From: Herbidospora mongoliensis
GTDB lineage: Bacteria; Actinomycetota; Actinomycetes; Streptosporangiales; Streptosporangiaceae
Reading direction: 5' to 3'
DNA: 64,000 nt
Assembly (NCBI RefSeq): GCF_001570545.1
Contig: NZ_BBXD01000008.1
Location: 124,001 to 188,000, forward strand
Below, piece after piece: positions 27,034 to 36,320 of the stretch. The notes under the pieces are model-generated. The model worked only from the letters and a program-made list of their open reading frames with translations, had not been told where the DNA came from and made no database searches. How positions within the stretch are numbered: the first letter of the stretch is position 1; the number at the start of each line of letters is the position of its first letter. The position numbers and the translations under genes were made by a program.

Positions 27034-28032
27034 TCACACCGTGAGCAGTTCCCCGATGAGAGACGTCACGCTGATCTCGCCGACGACCTCGCCACGCTCG
27101 TCGACCACCAGCCCGAGCTGCGCCCGCGCGTCCTGAAGCGCGGTCACCGCGTCGGGGATCGGTGTCGAGACCTTGAGGGTCGGTACGGGCGTCGCCAGCT
27201 CCCCAGGGGTCATCTCGGGATGAACCAGGCTGTCCCGGACGTGCAGCACGCCTCTGACGCCCTCAGGGGAGGTCACCAGCATGCGCAGCCGGTTGGCCGC
27301 CACCGCCGTCTTGTGCACGTGTTCGGCCGGGGCGTCGGCGGCGATCGTGACCGCGTCGGCGATCGGGGTCATCAGCCGTTCGACCGGCTGGTTCTGCACC
27401 CGCAGCGCCCGCGTGAGCAGGTCGTGCTCGTCGCGGTCGAGCATGCCCATGCGGCCCGACTCGGCCACCAGCACGGCGAGCTGGTGAGGTGTGCGGGCGG
27501 TGGCCAGCTCGTCGCGGGGACGGACCCCGAACAGGCGCAGCATGCCGTTGGTCAGCCCGTTGAGCCCGGCCAGCAGCGGGCGGACCAGCCAGACGAAGCC
27601 GCGGAACGGCAGCGCCAGGGCCAGGGCGGCCGACTCGGGGTGGGTCAGGGCCAGCGACTTGGGCGCCATCTCCCCGACCACCATGTGCAGGAAGGTGACG
27701 ATCGCGAGCGCCAGCACGTACGAGATCGCGGTTCCGACGCTCTCGGGCAGGCCGGCCAGCAGCGGTTCGAGCAGGTGGTGCAGCGCCGGTTCGGTCACCA
27801 TGCCCAGGCCCAGCGAGCAGAGCGTGATGCCGAGCTGGGCGCCGGCCAGCATGAGCGAGAGCTGGCGGCTGCCGCGCAGGGCGGCCCTGGCGGCGATGCG
27901 GGCGAACGGGCTGGTGGCCGCCTCTTCGAGGCGGTGGCGGCGGGCCGAGATCACCGCGAACTCCGCGGCCACGAAGAAGCCGTTCAACGCCAGCAGTACG
28001 ACACCGAGCAGGAGCGCCATCGTGGAGCTCAC
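27034..28032 (-). CDS. CNNM/CorC-type (hemolysin family) membrane protein
   Basis: 332 aa from GTG 28032, which overlaps the stop of the previous gene as GTGA. The DUF21/CNNM membrane domain (about 1-180; NGFFVAAEFAVISARRHRLE, LMLAGAQLGITLCSLGLGM, VVGEMAPKSLAL) precedes a CBS pair (RLMTPIADAVTIAADAPAEH, LGLVVDERGEVVGEISVTSL). The C-terminal CorC_HlyC domain is absent. Such proteins are linked to Mg/Co export or resistance. It is paired with a longer paralogue, suggesting a hetero-complex. Confidence 0.9.
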   Translation of the reverse strand: MSSTMALLLGVVLLALNGFFVAAEFAVISARRHRLEEAATSPFARIAARAALRGSRQLSLMLAGAQLGITLCSLGLGMVTEPALHHLLEPLLAGLPESVGTAISYVLALAIVTFLHMVVGEMAPKSLALTHPESAALALALPFRGFVWLVRPLLAGLNGLTNGMLRLFGVRPRDELATARTPHQLAVLVAESGRMGMLDRDEHDLLTRALRVQNQPVERLMTPIADAVTIAADAPAEHVHKTAVAANRLRMLVTSPEGVRGVLHVRDSLVHPEMTPGELATPVPTLKVSTPIPDAVTALQDARAQLGLVVDERGEVVGEISVTSLIGELLTV

Positions 28033-29450
28033 ACCGGCCTCCCTTGGAACAGGGCCGAAAACAGCTCGGGCGCGTAGTCCTGCGGACCGGTGTTCTCGTG
28101 GGCGGACTCCTCGACGACCGTCTCGGCGGCGAGGGCCGCGATCGAGAGGCGGATCATCTGAGGCACCCGCCGGTGCACGTCGAGCACGGTCAGCAGCGCG
28201 TGGCGGGGACCTTCGTCGTCGTCGAGCAGGTCGTGCTCCTCGACGGTCGCGACGGTCACCGCGTCACCGGGCTCGGCCATGCGGCCCAGCTCGGCCAGCA
28301 CGAGGCCGCCTACGGTCTCGTAGCCGTCGTCCTCGGGCAGCAGGACACCGGTCGCCCGGTCGACCTCGTCGATGCGGAGCGTGCCGGGCACGTCCCACGT
28401 GCCGTCGGGGTTGACAGTGACGCCGAGCGGCTCGGGGTCGTTCTCGTCGACGAGTTCGCCGACTAGTTCCTCGGCCAGGTCCTCGATGGTGACGACGCCG
28501 GCGAGGCTGCCGTATTCGTCGATGACGCAGGCGAAGGTGCCGCCGGACATGCGCGACAGCAGGACCGGGACCGGCAGCGAGGCCGGGACCAGCAGCGGGG
28601 TGCGCATGATGCCGGCGATCGTCGTCTCGCCCTCCCGGCCCAGGTAGTCGAGCAGGCCGACGACGCCCACGACGTCGTCGGTGTCGCCGTCGCGCACGGG
28701 GTAGCGGGAGTGGCCGTGGTCGCGTACCGCGTCGACCAGGGACGACACCGGCGCGTCGGCGCGCAGCGAGACCACGCGGGGACGCGGGATCATGACGTCC
28801 TCCGCGGTGCGGTCGCCGAACTCCAGGGCGCGTTCGAGCAGGTCGGCGAGCCGGGGCGGCAGGTCGCCGGCCTCACGGGAGTCGTCGAGGATGCGTTGCA
28901 GCTCCTCGGGCGTGGCGCCGTGTTCGAGCTCCTCGATGGGCTCGATGCCGAACAGCCGGACCAGCCGGGTGGCCGCGCCGTCGAACAGCCGGATCAGCGG
29001 CCCGAAGATCTTCAAGTACATGATGGTGGGGCGCGACAGCCACATCGCCACCGGCTCGGGCCGGGCGATGCCGAGGTTCTTGGGCGCCAGCTCACCGAGG
29101 ATCATCTGGATGATCGTGGCGATGGCGACGCCGATCGCGATGCTCACGCCGGGTACGGCGCCCGCCGGCACCCCGAGGTCTTCGAGGGGCCCCCGCAGGG
29201 ACACCGAGATGGCCGGTTCCGCGAGGAAGCCGACCAGCAGGGTGGTGATGGTGATGCCGAGTTGCGCGCCCGACAGCATGAAGGAGAGCCGGCCGGTGAC
29301 CTCGAGGGCCCGCTGAGCTGCGGGGTTGGTGTCGGCCTGCTGGCGCAGCAGTGCGCGGTCGGCGGCGACGTAAGCGAACTCCTGAGCGACGAAGAATCCC
29401 GTCGCCAAGGTGAGGAGCAGGACGGCGAGGAGGCCGAGGGCGATGGTCAT
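28029..29450 (-). CDS. CNNM/CorC-type (hemolysin family) membrane protein, long form
   Basis: 473 aa, ATG 29450. The DUF21 domain (TGFFVAQEFAYVAADRALLR, LMLSGAQLGITITTLLVGFL, LGELAPKNLGIARPEP) is followed by two CBS motifs (AEDVMIPRPRVVSLRADAPV, GTFACVIDEYGSLAGVVTIE) and a CorC_HlyC domain near 360-440 (DEVDRATGVLLPEDDGYETV). It is the first gene of a two-gene operon. The leader (29451-29520) can form two hairpins. Confidence 0.9.
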   Translation of the reverse strand: MTIALGLLAVLLLTLATGFFVAQEFAYVAADRALLRQQADTNPAAQRALEVTGRLSFMLSGAQLGITITTLLVGFLAEPAISVSLRGPLEDLGVPAGAVPGVSIAIGVAIATIIQMILGELAPKNLGIARPEPVAMWLSRPTIMYLKIFGPLIRLFDGAATRLVRLFGIEPIEELEHGATPEELQRILDDSREAGDLPPRLADLLERALEFGDRTAEDVMIPRPRVVSLRADAPVSSLVDAVRDHGHSRYPVRDGDTDDVVGVVGLLDYLGREGETTIAGIMRTPLLVPASLPVPVLLSRMSGGTFACVIDEYGSLAGVVTIEDLAEELVGELVDENDPEPLGVTVNPDGTWDVPGTLRIDEVDRATGVLLPEDDGYETVGGLVLAELGRMAEPGDAVTVATVEEHDLLDDDEGPRHALLTVLDVHRRVPQMIRLSIAALAAETVVEESAHENTGPQDYAPELFSALFQGRPV

Positions 29451-29468
29451 CTCATCGCCTCACGTGGA

Positions 29469-29513
29469 CCCGTGCCAAGGCACGGGCTGGTACTCCAGGG
29501 GTCCGAAACGGAC
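29469..29513 (-). promoter_or_regulatory. Structured leader upstream of the CNNM/CorC operon
   Basis: Two inverted repeats lie 19-63 nt before the start at 29450: CCCGTGCCAAGGCACGGG (29469-29486) and GTCCGAAACGGAC (29501-29513). I do not recognise a known metal riboswitch here; a Mg-responsive leader is only a guess. Confidence 0.35.
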
Positions 29514-29693
29514 ACGACGGTCCTTTCAACTAGGGGTGCTTCAACCGTAACGGCCGACCGGCCGATGATGTTTCCTGGATCAGCTCTGTGTACTTTTCCA
29601 TAGGAAAACCTTGATAACGGGTCCGCCCCGGGGGGTCTGAGGCGCGTACCGTCAAGGGAGTGTCAGGTGTCGGCAAGCTGGGGGTAGAGGAAC

Positions 29694-30902
29694 GTGGTTG
29701 AGGACAACGAGCCGACGCGAATGGTGCGGCGGCCGCTGGAGCCTCCGGCCTACCCGGTTCGCGAGCCGGAAGTCAAGGGACCCGAACCCAAAGGCCGTTC
29801 CAAGGTCTACGGCAAGCCGAGGAAGGGCGACTCGCCGGTCAGGATGTTCAACGGCGGGAACGAGCCAAAGGTGGATGCCGGTGGCGGGGGTGACCGCGGC
29901 GCCTTCGGCGTGGGTGGTTTCGGCGGGGGCGACAGACCTCGCAAGCCGCGCCGCCTCGGGCGGAACATCGCCATCGGCGTGGCGGTCTTCCTCTCGCTGG
30001 TGCTGATCGGGGTCGTCGCGCTGTTCTTCAGCGTCCAGGGCAAGATGAACAACGTCGAGGCGTTCACCGACTACGACGGCCGCCCCGCCGAGACGCCGGG
30101 GCAAGACTGGCTGCTGGTCGGCTCCGACAGCCGCGACGGCCTGAGCGCCGCGGAGAAGAAGAAGCTCCGCACCGGCTCCGCCGTCGGCCGCCGCACCGAC
30201 ACGATGATGCTGCTGCACATCCCCGAAGGCGACGGCCGGCCCACCCTGGTCAGCCTCCCGCGTGACTCCTACGTGCCGATCCCGGGCAACGGCAGCGGCA
30301 AGCTCAACGCGTCCTACGCCTTCGGCGGCCCCAAGCTGCTGACCCAGACCGTCGAGCAGGTCACCGGCATCCGGATCGACCACTACATGGAGATCGGCTT
30401 CGGCGGGTTCGTCGGCATCGTCGACGCGGTCGGCGGGGTCGAGATCTGCCCCAAGCAGGCGATCAAGGACCCGAAGGCGGCCCTCAACATCAAGAAGGGC
30501 TGCCAGATCATGGACGGCCCCACCGCCTTGGGCTATGTCCGCACCCGCAAGACCGGCGCCATCCCCGACTTCGACCGCACCCAGCGCCAGCGCGAGTTCT
30601 TCTCGGCCGTGGTCAAGAAGGCCGCCAGCCCCGGCACCTTGATCAACCCGTTCACGGCCGTCCCGCTGGCCAACAGCGCCGCCGAGTCGGTCGCGGTCGA
30701 GTCCGGCACCGGGCCGTTCGATCTGCTGTCGCTGGGCCTGGCCATGAAGAACAACCCGGTGACGACGGCGGTCCCGATCGGTTCGCTGCCGACCATCGAC
30801 GGCCAGTCGGTCGTCAAGTGGGACGCCGCGAGGGCCAACAAGCTGTTCGAGGCCCTGGAGGCCGACCTGCCGGTGCCGAAGGACGCGCTCGAGAAGGGCT
30901 AA
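29694..30902 (+). CDS. LytR-CpsA-Psr (LCP) family glycopolymer transferase
   Basis: 402 aa from GTG 29694, with GAGGAAC just upstream. A long, basic and Gly-rich cytoplasmic N terminus (1-88), a membrane helix (IAIGVAVFLSLVLIGVVALF) and the external LCP domain: DWLLVGSDSRDGL, RRTDTMMLLHIP, VSLPRDSYVPIPG, KLNASYAFGGP, and GYVRTRKTGAIPDFDRTQRQ with the conserved Arg residues. It attaches teichoic-acid-like or arabinogalactan-like polymers to peptidoglycan. Its 3' end overlaps the convergent GPP34 gene by 4 bp. Confidence 0.93.
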   Translation: MVEDNEPTRMVRRPLEPPAYPVREPEVKGPEPKGRSKVYGKPRKGDSPVRMFNGGNEPKVDAGGGGDRGAFGVGGFGGGDRPRKPRRLGRNIAIGVAVFLSLVLIGVVALFFSVQGKMNNVEAFTDYDGRPAETPGQDWLLVGSDSRDGLSAAEKKKLRTGSAVGRRTDTMMLLHIPEGDGRPTLVSLPRDSYVPIPGNGSGKLNASYAFGGPKLLTQTVEQVTGIRIDHYMEIGFGGFVGIVDAVGGVEICPKQAIKDPKAALNIKKGCQIMDGPTALGYVRTRKTGAIPDFDRTQRQREFFSAVVKKAASPGTLINPFTAVPLANSAAESVAVESGTGPFDLLSLGLAMKNNPVTTAVPIGSLPTIDGQSVVKWDAARANKLFEALEADLPVPKDALEKG

Positions 30903-31546
30903 CTCACGGCCGTGACGATGACGACCGTCGTGAGAACCATGAGCACGGCGGCCTCCACGGCCGCGATGGCCTGCTTCACGCCTTCCCCGGCCCAGTCGCC
31001 CTCGGTGATCTCCTTCACCCGGGCCTCGTCGGTGCCGGGGAACTGCTTCTTCAGCGCCTTGGTGGCGTGCATGATCCCGACGACGACGGCGGTCCGCGCG
31101 TCGGGCTCGGCGCCGCTCAGCACGCTCTCCACCCTCGCCCGGACGGCCCTCTCGACGCTCCCGTCGAGCTCCGGGTATTTGACGGTCTTGAACAGTCCGA
31201 GGATCTTGCCCTTCTCCTCCGACAGCACCCCGCCCTCGACGAGCCGCACGAGCAGGCGCTGGCGCAGCTTGGCGCCCTCGAGTTTGTCGACCCACCACTC
31301 GGGCTTGCGGATCTTGGCCTCGGCCGCGATCCGCTCTAACGCGCCGTCGAGCTCCGGTTCGCCCAGGGGCGTGCTGTCGGTGACGACGACCTTCTTGTCA
31401 GCCAGGCTGATCCTGCCCCTGATCGCCAGCTCGGCCAGGATGGCGCCGGCGAGCCCCGCGTTCAGCTCGGTGGAGCCGATCGTCGGCTGGCCCGTCTTCT
31501 CGTGGTAACCGAGAAGCAGGACATCTTCGGCGATGATGCTGGTCAT
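30899..31546 (-). CDS. GPP34 (GOLPH3-like) family phosphoprotein
   Basis: 215 aa, ATG 31546. The start IIAEDVLLLGYHEKTGQPTI, then LNAGLAGAILAELAIRGRIS and PEWWVDKL, is the GOLPH3/VPS74-like fold found in actinobacteria. Eukaryotic relatives bind phosphatidylinositol-4-phosphate. The bacterial role is unknown, though membrane association is suggested by the hydrophobic C-terminal helix (VEAAVLMVLTTVVIVTAVS). Divergent from fpg. Confidence 0.88.
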   Translation of the reverse strand: MTSIIAEDVLLLGYHEKTGQPTIGSTELNAGLAGAILAELAIRGRISLADKKVVVTDSTPLGEPELDGALERIAAEAKIRKPEWWVDKLEGAKLRQRLLVRLVEGGVLSEEKGKILGLFKTVKYPELDGSVERAVRARVESVLSGAEPDARTAVVVGIMHATKALKKQFPGTDEARVKEITEGDWAGEGVKQAIAAVEAAVLMVLTTVVIVTAVS

Positions 31547-31572
31547 GTGTCCGTCCCTACGTAGTCTGAACT

Positions 31573-32451
31573 ATGCCTGAATTGCCCGAGGTGGAGTCGC
31601 TGGCCGAGTTCCTGCGGGAGCGTGCGGTCGGTCAGGTCGTCCAGGCCGTCGACGTGGCGGCGTTTTCGGCGCTGAAGACCGTCTCACCCTCAGTTGGAGC
31701 CCTCGGTGGTCTCACCGTGACGACGGTCGCGCGGCACGGGAAGTTCCTCGACCTCGACTGCGACGGAATTCACCTGGTGTTTCACCTCGCCCGCGGCGGC
31801 TGGCTGCGGTGGCGCGACGATCTTTCCGGGGCCAAGCCGGTCAGGCCGGGGAAAGGGCCGCTCGCTCTGCGCGTGCGGTTCGCCCCCGACGACCTCGGGC
31901 TCGCCCCCGGGTTCGAACTGACCGAGGCGGGCACGCAGAAACGTCTGGCCGTCTACGTGGTGACCTCACCCGACGACGTGCCGGGCATCGCGGCCCTCGG
32001 CCCCGACCCGCTGCTGCCCTCCTTCACGGTCGAGACCCTCACCTCTCTCATCGAAGGCAAGCGGACCCAGATCAAGGGCCTGCTGCGCGACCAGAAGGTC
32101 ATCGCCGGCATCGGCAACGCCTACTCCGACGAGGTCCTGCACGCGGCGAAGATGTCGCCCTTCAAAGTCGCCTCGACGTTGACGACCGAGCAGATCGCCT
32201 CTCTGTACGAGGCCATCGTCGTGACGCTGCGGGACGCGATCGAGCGGGCCAGGGGGATCGCCGCCAAAGACCTGAAAGCGGAGAAGAAGTCGGGTCTGCG
32301 GGTGCATGGGCGTACCGGTGAGAAGTGCGAAGTCTGCGGGGACACCATCCGTGAGGTGTCCTTCGCCGACTCCTCCCTGCAGTACTGCCCGACCTGCCAG
32401 ACCGGCGGGAAACCGCTCGCTGATCGGCGGCTGAGCAAACTGCTCAAGTAG
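31573..32451 (+). CDS. Fpg/Nei family DNA glycosylase
   Basis: 292 aa. The mature N terminus MPELPEVESL supplies the catalytic P2/E3. Other marks are the H2TH region (LLRDQKVIAGIGNAYSDEVL), a conserved Lys in RHGKFLDL and a C-terminal zinc finger (CEVCGDTIREVSF...CPTCQTGGKPLADRRLSK). It removes oxidised bases and nicks the DNA. Because the zinc finger ends differently from MutM, an Nei-like branch is possible. TAGTCT ends 5 nt before the ATG, suggesting leaderless transcription. Confidence 0.92.
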   Translation: MPELPEVESLAEFLRERAVGQVVQAVDVAAFSALKTVSPSVGALGGLTVTTVARHGKFLDLDCDGIHLVFHLARGGWLRWRDDLSGAKPVRPGKGPLALRVRFAPDDLGLAPGFELTEAGTQKRLAVYVVTSPDDVPGIAALGPDPLLPSFTVETLTSLIEGKRTQIKGLLRDQKVIAGIGNAYSDEVLHAAKMSPFKVASTLTTEQIASLYEAIVVTLRDAIERARGIAAKDLKAEKKSGLRVHGRTGEKCEVCGDTIREVSFADSSLQYCPTCQTGGKPLADRRLSKLLK

Positions 32452-32477
32452 GGAGCAGCTGTCCCTAGACTGTGCCC

Positions 32478-32804
32478 ATGACTCTGCGGGACGTTCAGCC
32501 GACCGGTGTGCCTGAGGGCGCTTACCTGCTCGACGTGCGTGAGGTTGACGAGTGGCGGGCCGGGCACGCGCCGTCGGCCACCCACATTCCGCTCGGGGAG
32601 CTGCAGAACCGGGTGGGCGAGGTGCCCCAGGGGCAGCCGGTCTATGTGATCTGCCGGGTCGGCGGGCGATCGGCCCAGGCGGCCACGTGGCTCAACCACG
32701 TGGGCTGGGACGCCGTCAACGTCGGTGGCGGGATGCAGTCGTGGGCCGCTTCGGGGCTGCCGATGCAGAGCGAGAGCGATGCGCAGCCGCCCTACGTGGC
32801 CTGA
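32478..32804 (+). CDS. Rhodanese-like single-domain protein
   Basis: 108 aa from ATG 32478 (a GTG at 32472 is also open). The single rhodanese domain has LLDVREVDEWRAGHAPSATH, IPLGELQNRV and the active-site loop ICRVGGRSAQAA with the Cys, then GWDAVNVGGGMQSWAASG. It can transfer sulfane sulfur; the partner is unknown. TAGACT ends 6 nt before the ATG, another leaderless-type start. Convergent with the NlpC/P60 gene. Confidence 0.9.
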   Translation: MTLRDVQPTGVPEGAYLLDVREVDEWRAGHAPSATHIPLGELQNRVGEVPQGQPVYVICRVGGRSAQAATWLNHVGWDAVNVGGGMQSWAASGLPMQSESDAQPPYVA

Positions 32805-32809
32805 CGGGT

Positions 32810-33307
32810 TCAGAGGCGGTAGTAGCCGAGCAGGTCGTCGAGGGCCTTCACCGGGTCGATGCGGACTCTCGTCCCGGTCTTGAAGGCGTTGATCATCCGC
32901 CCCTTGCCGATGTAGACGCCCACGTGGTGGGTGCCCTTCTTCGTACCGAAGAACACCAGGTCGCCGGGGGCCGGGACCTTCACCCGGCGCATGCGGCGCA
33001 CGTGGTCGTCGGTGGTGCCGGGGCCGAGCACGTCGTAGTTGTAGCCGATCTTGTAGACCCAGCGGGTCAGGCCTGAGCAGTCCAGGCCGTGCGTCTTGGT
33101 GGCCGGGCAGGGCTTGATGTCGCCCCGGTAGCCCTGGCAGATGCCGAACGACGGGCCCGCGCCTCCGGCGTGGCCGCCGCCCCATGAATAGGGATATCGG
33201 CCGATCAGGGCATGCGCGGAGGCGAGGATCTGGTCCCGCGCGTCCGGCACGGGAACGGACGCGGCGGCACCGGCCAGGACAAGCGCGGCGATCACGGGAA
33301 TCTTCAT
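32810..33307 (-). CDS. Secreted NlpC/P60 peptidoglycan endopeptidase
   Basis: 165 aa from ATG 33307 (MKIPVIAALVLAGAAASVPV, a signal peptide); the frame is open further up but without a ribosome site. The NlpC/P60 domain has the catalytic Cys in HGLDCSGLTRWV, the motif VPAPGDLVFFGTKKGTHHVG with the His, and MINAFKTGTRV. It would cut the stem peptides of peptidoglycan. No wall-binding domain is present, so it is a minimal catalytic form. Only 25 bp separate it from the divergent kinase gene. Confidence 0.9.
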   Translation of the reverse strand: MKIPVIAALVLAGAAASVPVPDARDQILASAHALIGRYPYSWGGGHAGGAGPSFGICQGYRGDIKPCPATKTHGLDCSGLTRWVYKIGYNYDVLGPGTTDDHVRRMRRVKVPAPGDLVFFGTKKGTHHVGVYIGKGRMINAFKTGTRVRIDPVKALDDLLGYYRL

Positions 33308-33332
33308 CGGTACGAGGGTAGAGGCGGCCCTC

Positions 33333-34316
33333 ATGGACATCGCGCTCGCCGTTGTCGTCGCCGTTTCTCAATTGGCGATCGCATTCGGGACGAAAGTGCC
33401 GATGCACCCGGCGGCGATCATCGCGCTGGCTCTCGTGACGGCTGTCGCGTTGCTGTGGCGGCGTCGATTCCCGCTGCCCGTATTCGCGATAACAGTCGTC
33501 GCGCATCTGGCGAGTCTGCCCGCCGGGCCTCTCTGGTGGCTCGGGCCCGCGTCGGCGTGTGCGCTCTATGCCTGTGGACGTCACGCGCCCGCCCGCTTCG
33601 CCTGGCCGGCCGCCCTCATCGGGCTGGTGGTCTACTACGGGCCAGCGGTCAATCTGGGGCCGGTCATCCTCGTCGGCGCCGGTCATCTCATGCGGCTGCG
33701 CCGGGAGATGGCGGAGCGGGACCGGGCGGAGCTGATCAAGGAGGAGCGGCGGCGTATCGCCAGGGAGCTCCATGATGTGGTCGCCCACCACCTCACGGCC
33801 ATGAACGTGCTGGTGGGCGCGGCCAGGTTGAAGCCGGAGAAGTCCGAGTCGTTGCTTCACAAGGCTGAAGAATCCGGGCGTCAGGCGATGACCGAAATGC
33901 GGCAGCTGCTTCATGTCTTACGCACTGACGGCGATCCGGTGCCCAGTTACGGGACCTCCGCGCTGCCCGGCCTGATCGAGAGGGCACGGGAGAACGGGCA
34001 GCCGGTCGACTACCGGGTCGTCGGGGAGGCGGCCGAGCTGCCTCCGGCCGCTGATCACGCCGTCTACCGCCTGGTTCAGGAAGCGCTGACGAACACCCGC
34101 AAGCATGCCTCGGGGGCGACCGCGACTGTGCACATCGCCTATGAGGAGGGGGGCGTGGAGGTTGACGTACAGGATGACGGGCCCGGAGGTCCGCCCGCTC
34201 CGCGCGGATATGGGCTGCGGGGGATGGCCGAACGGGTCGCCGCCTGTGGTGGGGTGCTGAGGGCGGGGCCTCAGCCCGCCGGAGGGTTCCGGGTGCGGGC
34301 GAGGATCCCCACATGA
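33333..34316 (+). CDS. NarL-type sensor histidine kinase
   Basis: 327 aa, ATG 33333. Four to five membrane helices in the first 125 residues form the sensor, without an extracellular domain. The HisKA_3 region is EERRRIARELHDVVAHHLTA with the phospho-acceptor His. The ATPase domain follows (VQEALTNTRKHASGAT, VDVQDDGPGGPP, GYGLRGMAERVAACGG). It phosphorylates the response regulator that overlaps its 3' end (ATGA). The signal is unknown. Confidence 0.93.
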   Translation: MDIALAVVVAVSQLAIAFGTKVPMHPAAIIALALVTAVALLWRRRFPLPVFAITVVAHLASLPAGPLWWLGPASACALYACGRHAPARFAWPAALIGLVVYYGPAVNLGPVILVGAGHLMRLRREMAERDRAELIKEERRRIARELHDVVAHHLTAMNVLVGAARLKPEKSESLLHKAEESGRQAMTEMRQLLHVLRTDGDPVPSYGTSALPGLIERARENGQPVDYRVVGEAAELPPAADHAVYRLVQEALTNTRKHASGATATVHIAYEEGGVEVDVQDDGPGGPPAPRGYGLRGMAERVAACGGVLRAGPQPAGGFRVRARIPT

Positions 34317-34963
34317 TCCGGGTGCTGATCGCCGACGATCATCCGCTGGTCCGTGAGGGTCTGGGGCTGATCGTGGAGTCCACCGGTGACATGACGGTCG
34401 TGGGGGCGGCCGCCGACGGGGCGCAGGCGGTCCGGCTGGCCCGCGAGACCGAGCCCGACGTCGTGGTGATGGATCTGCACATGCCCCATGTCGACGGGCT
34501 GGCCGCCACCGCCGAACTCGCCGTCAGTCCGGTCAAGGTGCTCATCCTCAGCAACTTCGATCTCGACGAGCAGGTCGTGGACGCGCTGCGCGCGGGTGCG
34601 GCCGGGTTCCTGCCCAAGGACGTGTCGCCGGAGGATGTGATCGCGGCGATCCGGGTGGTCCATCGGGGCGAGGCGACGGTCGCGCCGAGGTTGCTGACGC
34701 GGCTGATCGGGTCGTTCGTGCGGGCCGCGAAGGTGCGGCCGGCCCGGCTGGCGGAGCTGACTCCCAAGGAGCGCGAGATCCTGACGTACATCGCGCACGG
34801 GCACTCCAACAGCGAGATCGCCACCGATCTGGAGCTGTCGCCGTCGACGGTCAAGAACCACATCACGAGCGTCTTCGCCAAGATCGGCGCTCGCGATCGG
34901 GCCCAGGCCGTGGTGGTCGCCTACGAATCGGGGCTGGTCAGGGCCATGGGAGCAGGGTCCTAG
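34313..34963 (+). CDS. NarL/LuxR-family response regulator
   Basis: 216 aa. Receiver D8/D9 and phospho-acceptor D54 (VVVMDLHMPHVDG), K104-like in GFLPKDVSPEDV; C-terminal LuxR HTH (LTPKEREILTYIAHGHSNSE, IATDLELSPSTVKNHITSVF). It is coupled to the kinase by an ATGA overlap. The targets are unknown. Confidence 0.95.
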   Translation: MIRVLIADDHPLVREGLGLIVESTGDMTVVGAAADGAQAVRLARETEPDVVVMDLHMPHVDGLAATAELAVSPVKVLILSNFDLDEQVVDALRAGAAGFLPKDVSPEDVIAAIRVVHRGEATVAPRLLTRLIGSFVRAAKVRPARLAELTPKEREILTYIAHGHSNSEIATDLELSPSTVKNHITSVFAKIGARDRAQAVVVAYESGLVRAMGAGS

Positions 34964-35021
34964 AAGCGATCCGGTACGTCAGCAGGAGGCCCGCCGAGCT
35001 CTTCCGGGTGAGCCTGGATGC

Positions 35022-36320
35022 ATGAAAACGATCATTTTCGCCCTCGGGCTCAGCACGCTCGTCCCGGCCGCCCCGGCGACCTGGACCCCCTGCGGAGACG
35101 GCCTCCTCTGCGCGACCGTCACCGTCCCGGTCGACTGGGACCGGCCTGACGGCCCGTCCTTGGAACGCCAGGTGGTCAAGCTGCCCGCCACCGGCGAGCG
35201 GCGCGGCACGCTCCTGACCGCTCCCGGCGGGCCCGGCGAGGACGGCGTCGCCACCCTCCGCGAGAACGCCGGCCGCTACGGCCCGATCCGCGACCACTAC
35301 GACGTCATCGGCTACCAGCCCAGGAACAGCGGCACCGGGGAACTCCTCCCGGCCTCCTGCCGGACGCCCGCCCTCACGACCGTCGAGGACCCGCCCGACC
35401 GGGCCACCTGGGACGCCCAGGCCCGCACGCTGAGGGCGGCCGTCGAGAAGTGCCGCGCCGACGACGCCTCCGGGCTGATGGAGAACCTCGACTCCCTGGA
35501 TGTCGCCCGTGACATGGACGCCGTCCGTCGCCTGGCCGGGGCCGATCGGGTCCACGTTCTGGGCTGGTCGTACGGGGGGATCGCGGCCACCGCCTACGTC
35601 CGGCTGTTCCCCGGGAGGGTGCTCACCTTCACCGCCGACGGTACGCCCGACCAGATCGGCGGCCCGCCGGAACCCGACCCCGACGCCCCCGTGGCTCCGC
35701 CCGGCCCGGCCTTCGACGCCTTCGCCGACTGGTGTGACTGCGGTGACGTGCGGGCGACCTGGCGGAAGATCGTCGCCGACGCGCCTTCGGGTATGTACGT
35801 CAAGCCGTTCCTCGCCTCCTACCTGAACACCCCAGGGCTCTGGCCGCAGCTCAAGGACGGCATCCAGCGGGCCGCCGCCGGCGACTACTCGTTCTTCGAG
35901 GAGGCCGGCAAGGGCCTGGGCTTCCTCACGATGCCCGCGATGATGGCCGCCCGCTGCCCCGACGCCCTCGGCTACCAGAGCTACCGCGCCATGGTGAAGG
36001 GCCGTGCGCACGAGGACCGCGTCTCGCCCTACTCCGGCGGCATCAGCTTCGAGTCGCAGCTCTGCGCGGGCTGGCCGATCAAGCCCGCCAACCCGCCCCG
36101 GCCTCTCGCCGCCGAGGTCCCGGCGCTGGGCGTCGGCGGGATCGGCGGCGATCACGCCATGACGGCCGCCCTGGTCTCCCACTTCCCGCGCCACGCGACG
36201 GTCAAGCTGGAGAGCCCGCAGCACGTCGTGCACCTGAACCCCTGCGTGGCCGGTCATGTCGTCCGGCATATGGACCAGCAGGGGATCAGGGGCGCGTTGG
36301 TTTGTCAGGCCACCGCGTAG
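35022..36320 (+). CDS. Secreted alpha/beta hydrolase (tripeptidyl-aminopeptidase-like)
   Basis: 432 aa. Short signal-like N terminus ([20 protein letters not shown]). The sequence [41 protein letters not shown], the nucleophile elbow [20 protein letters not shown] and the late His in [16 protein letters not shown] follow the pattern of secreted actinomycete peptidase/proline-iminopeptidase-like hydrolases. The usual DRRG-like motif reads QPRN, so substrate range is uncertain. Its end overlaps the convergent gene by 16 bp. Confidence 0.8.
   Translation: MKTIIFALGLSTLVPAAPATWTPCGDGLLCATVTVPVDWDRPDGPSLERQVVKLPATGERRGTLLTAPGGPGEDGVATLRENAGRYGPIRDHYDVIGYQPRNSGTGELLPASCRTPALTTVEDPPDRATWDAQARTLRAAVEKCRADDASGLMENLDSLDVARDMDAVRRLAGADRVHVLGWSYGGIAATAYVRLFPGRVLTFTADGTPDQIGGPPEPDPDAPVAPPGPAFDAFADWCDCGDVRATWRKIVADAPSGMYVKPFLASYLNTPGLWPQLKDGIQRAAAGDYSFFEEAGKGLGFLTMPAMMAARCPDALGYQSYRAMVKGRAHEDRVSPYSGGISFESQLCAGWPIKPANPPRPLAAEVPALGVGGIGGDHAMTAALVSHFPRHATVKLESPQHVVHLNPCVAGHVVRHMDQQGIRGALVCQATA

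Noticed and set aside
29652-31298. 548-codon frame on the minus strand
   Set aside because: Shadow of the LCP gene; composition and lack of family features speak against it.
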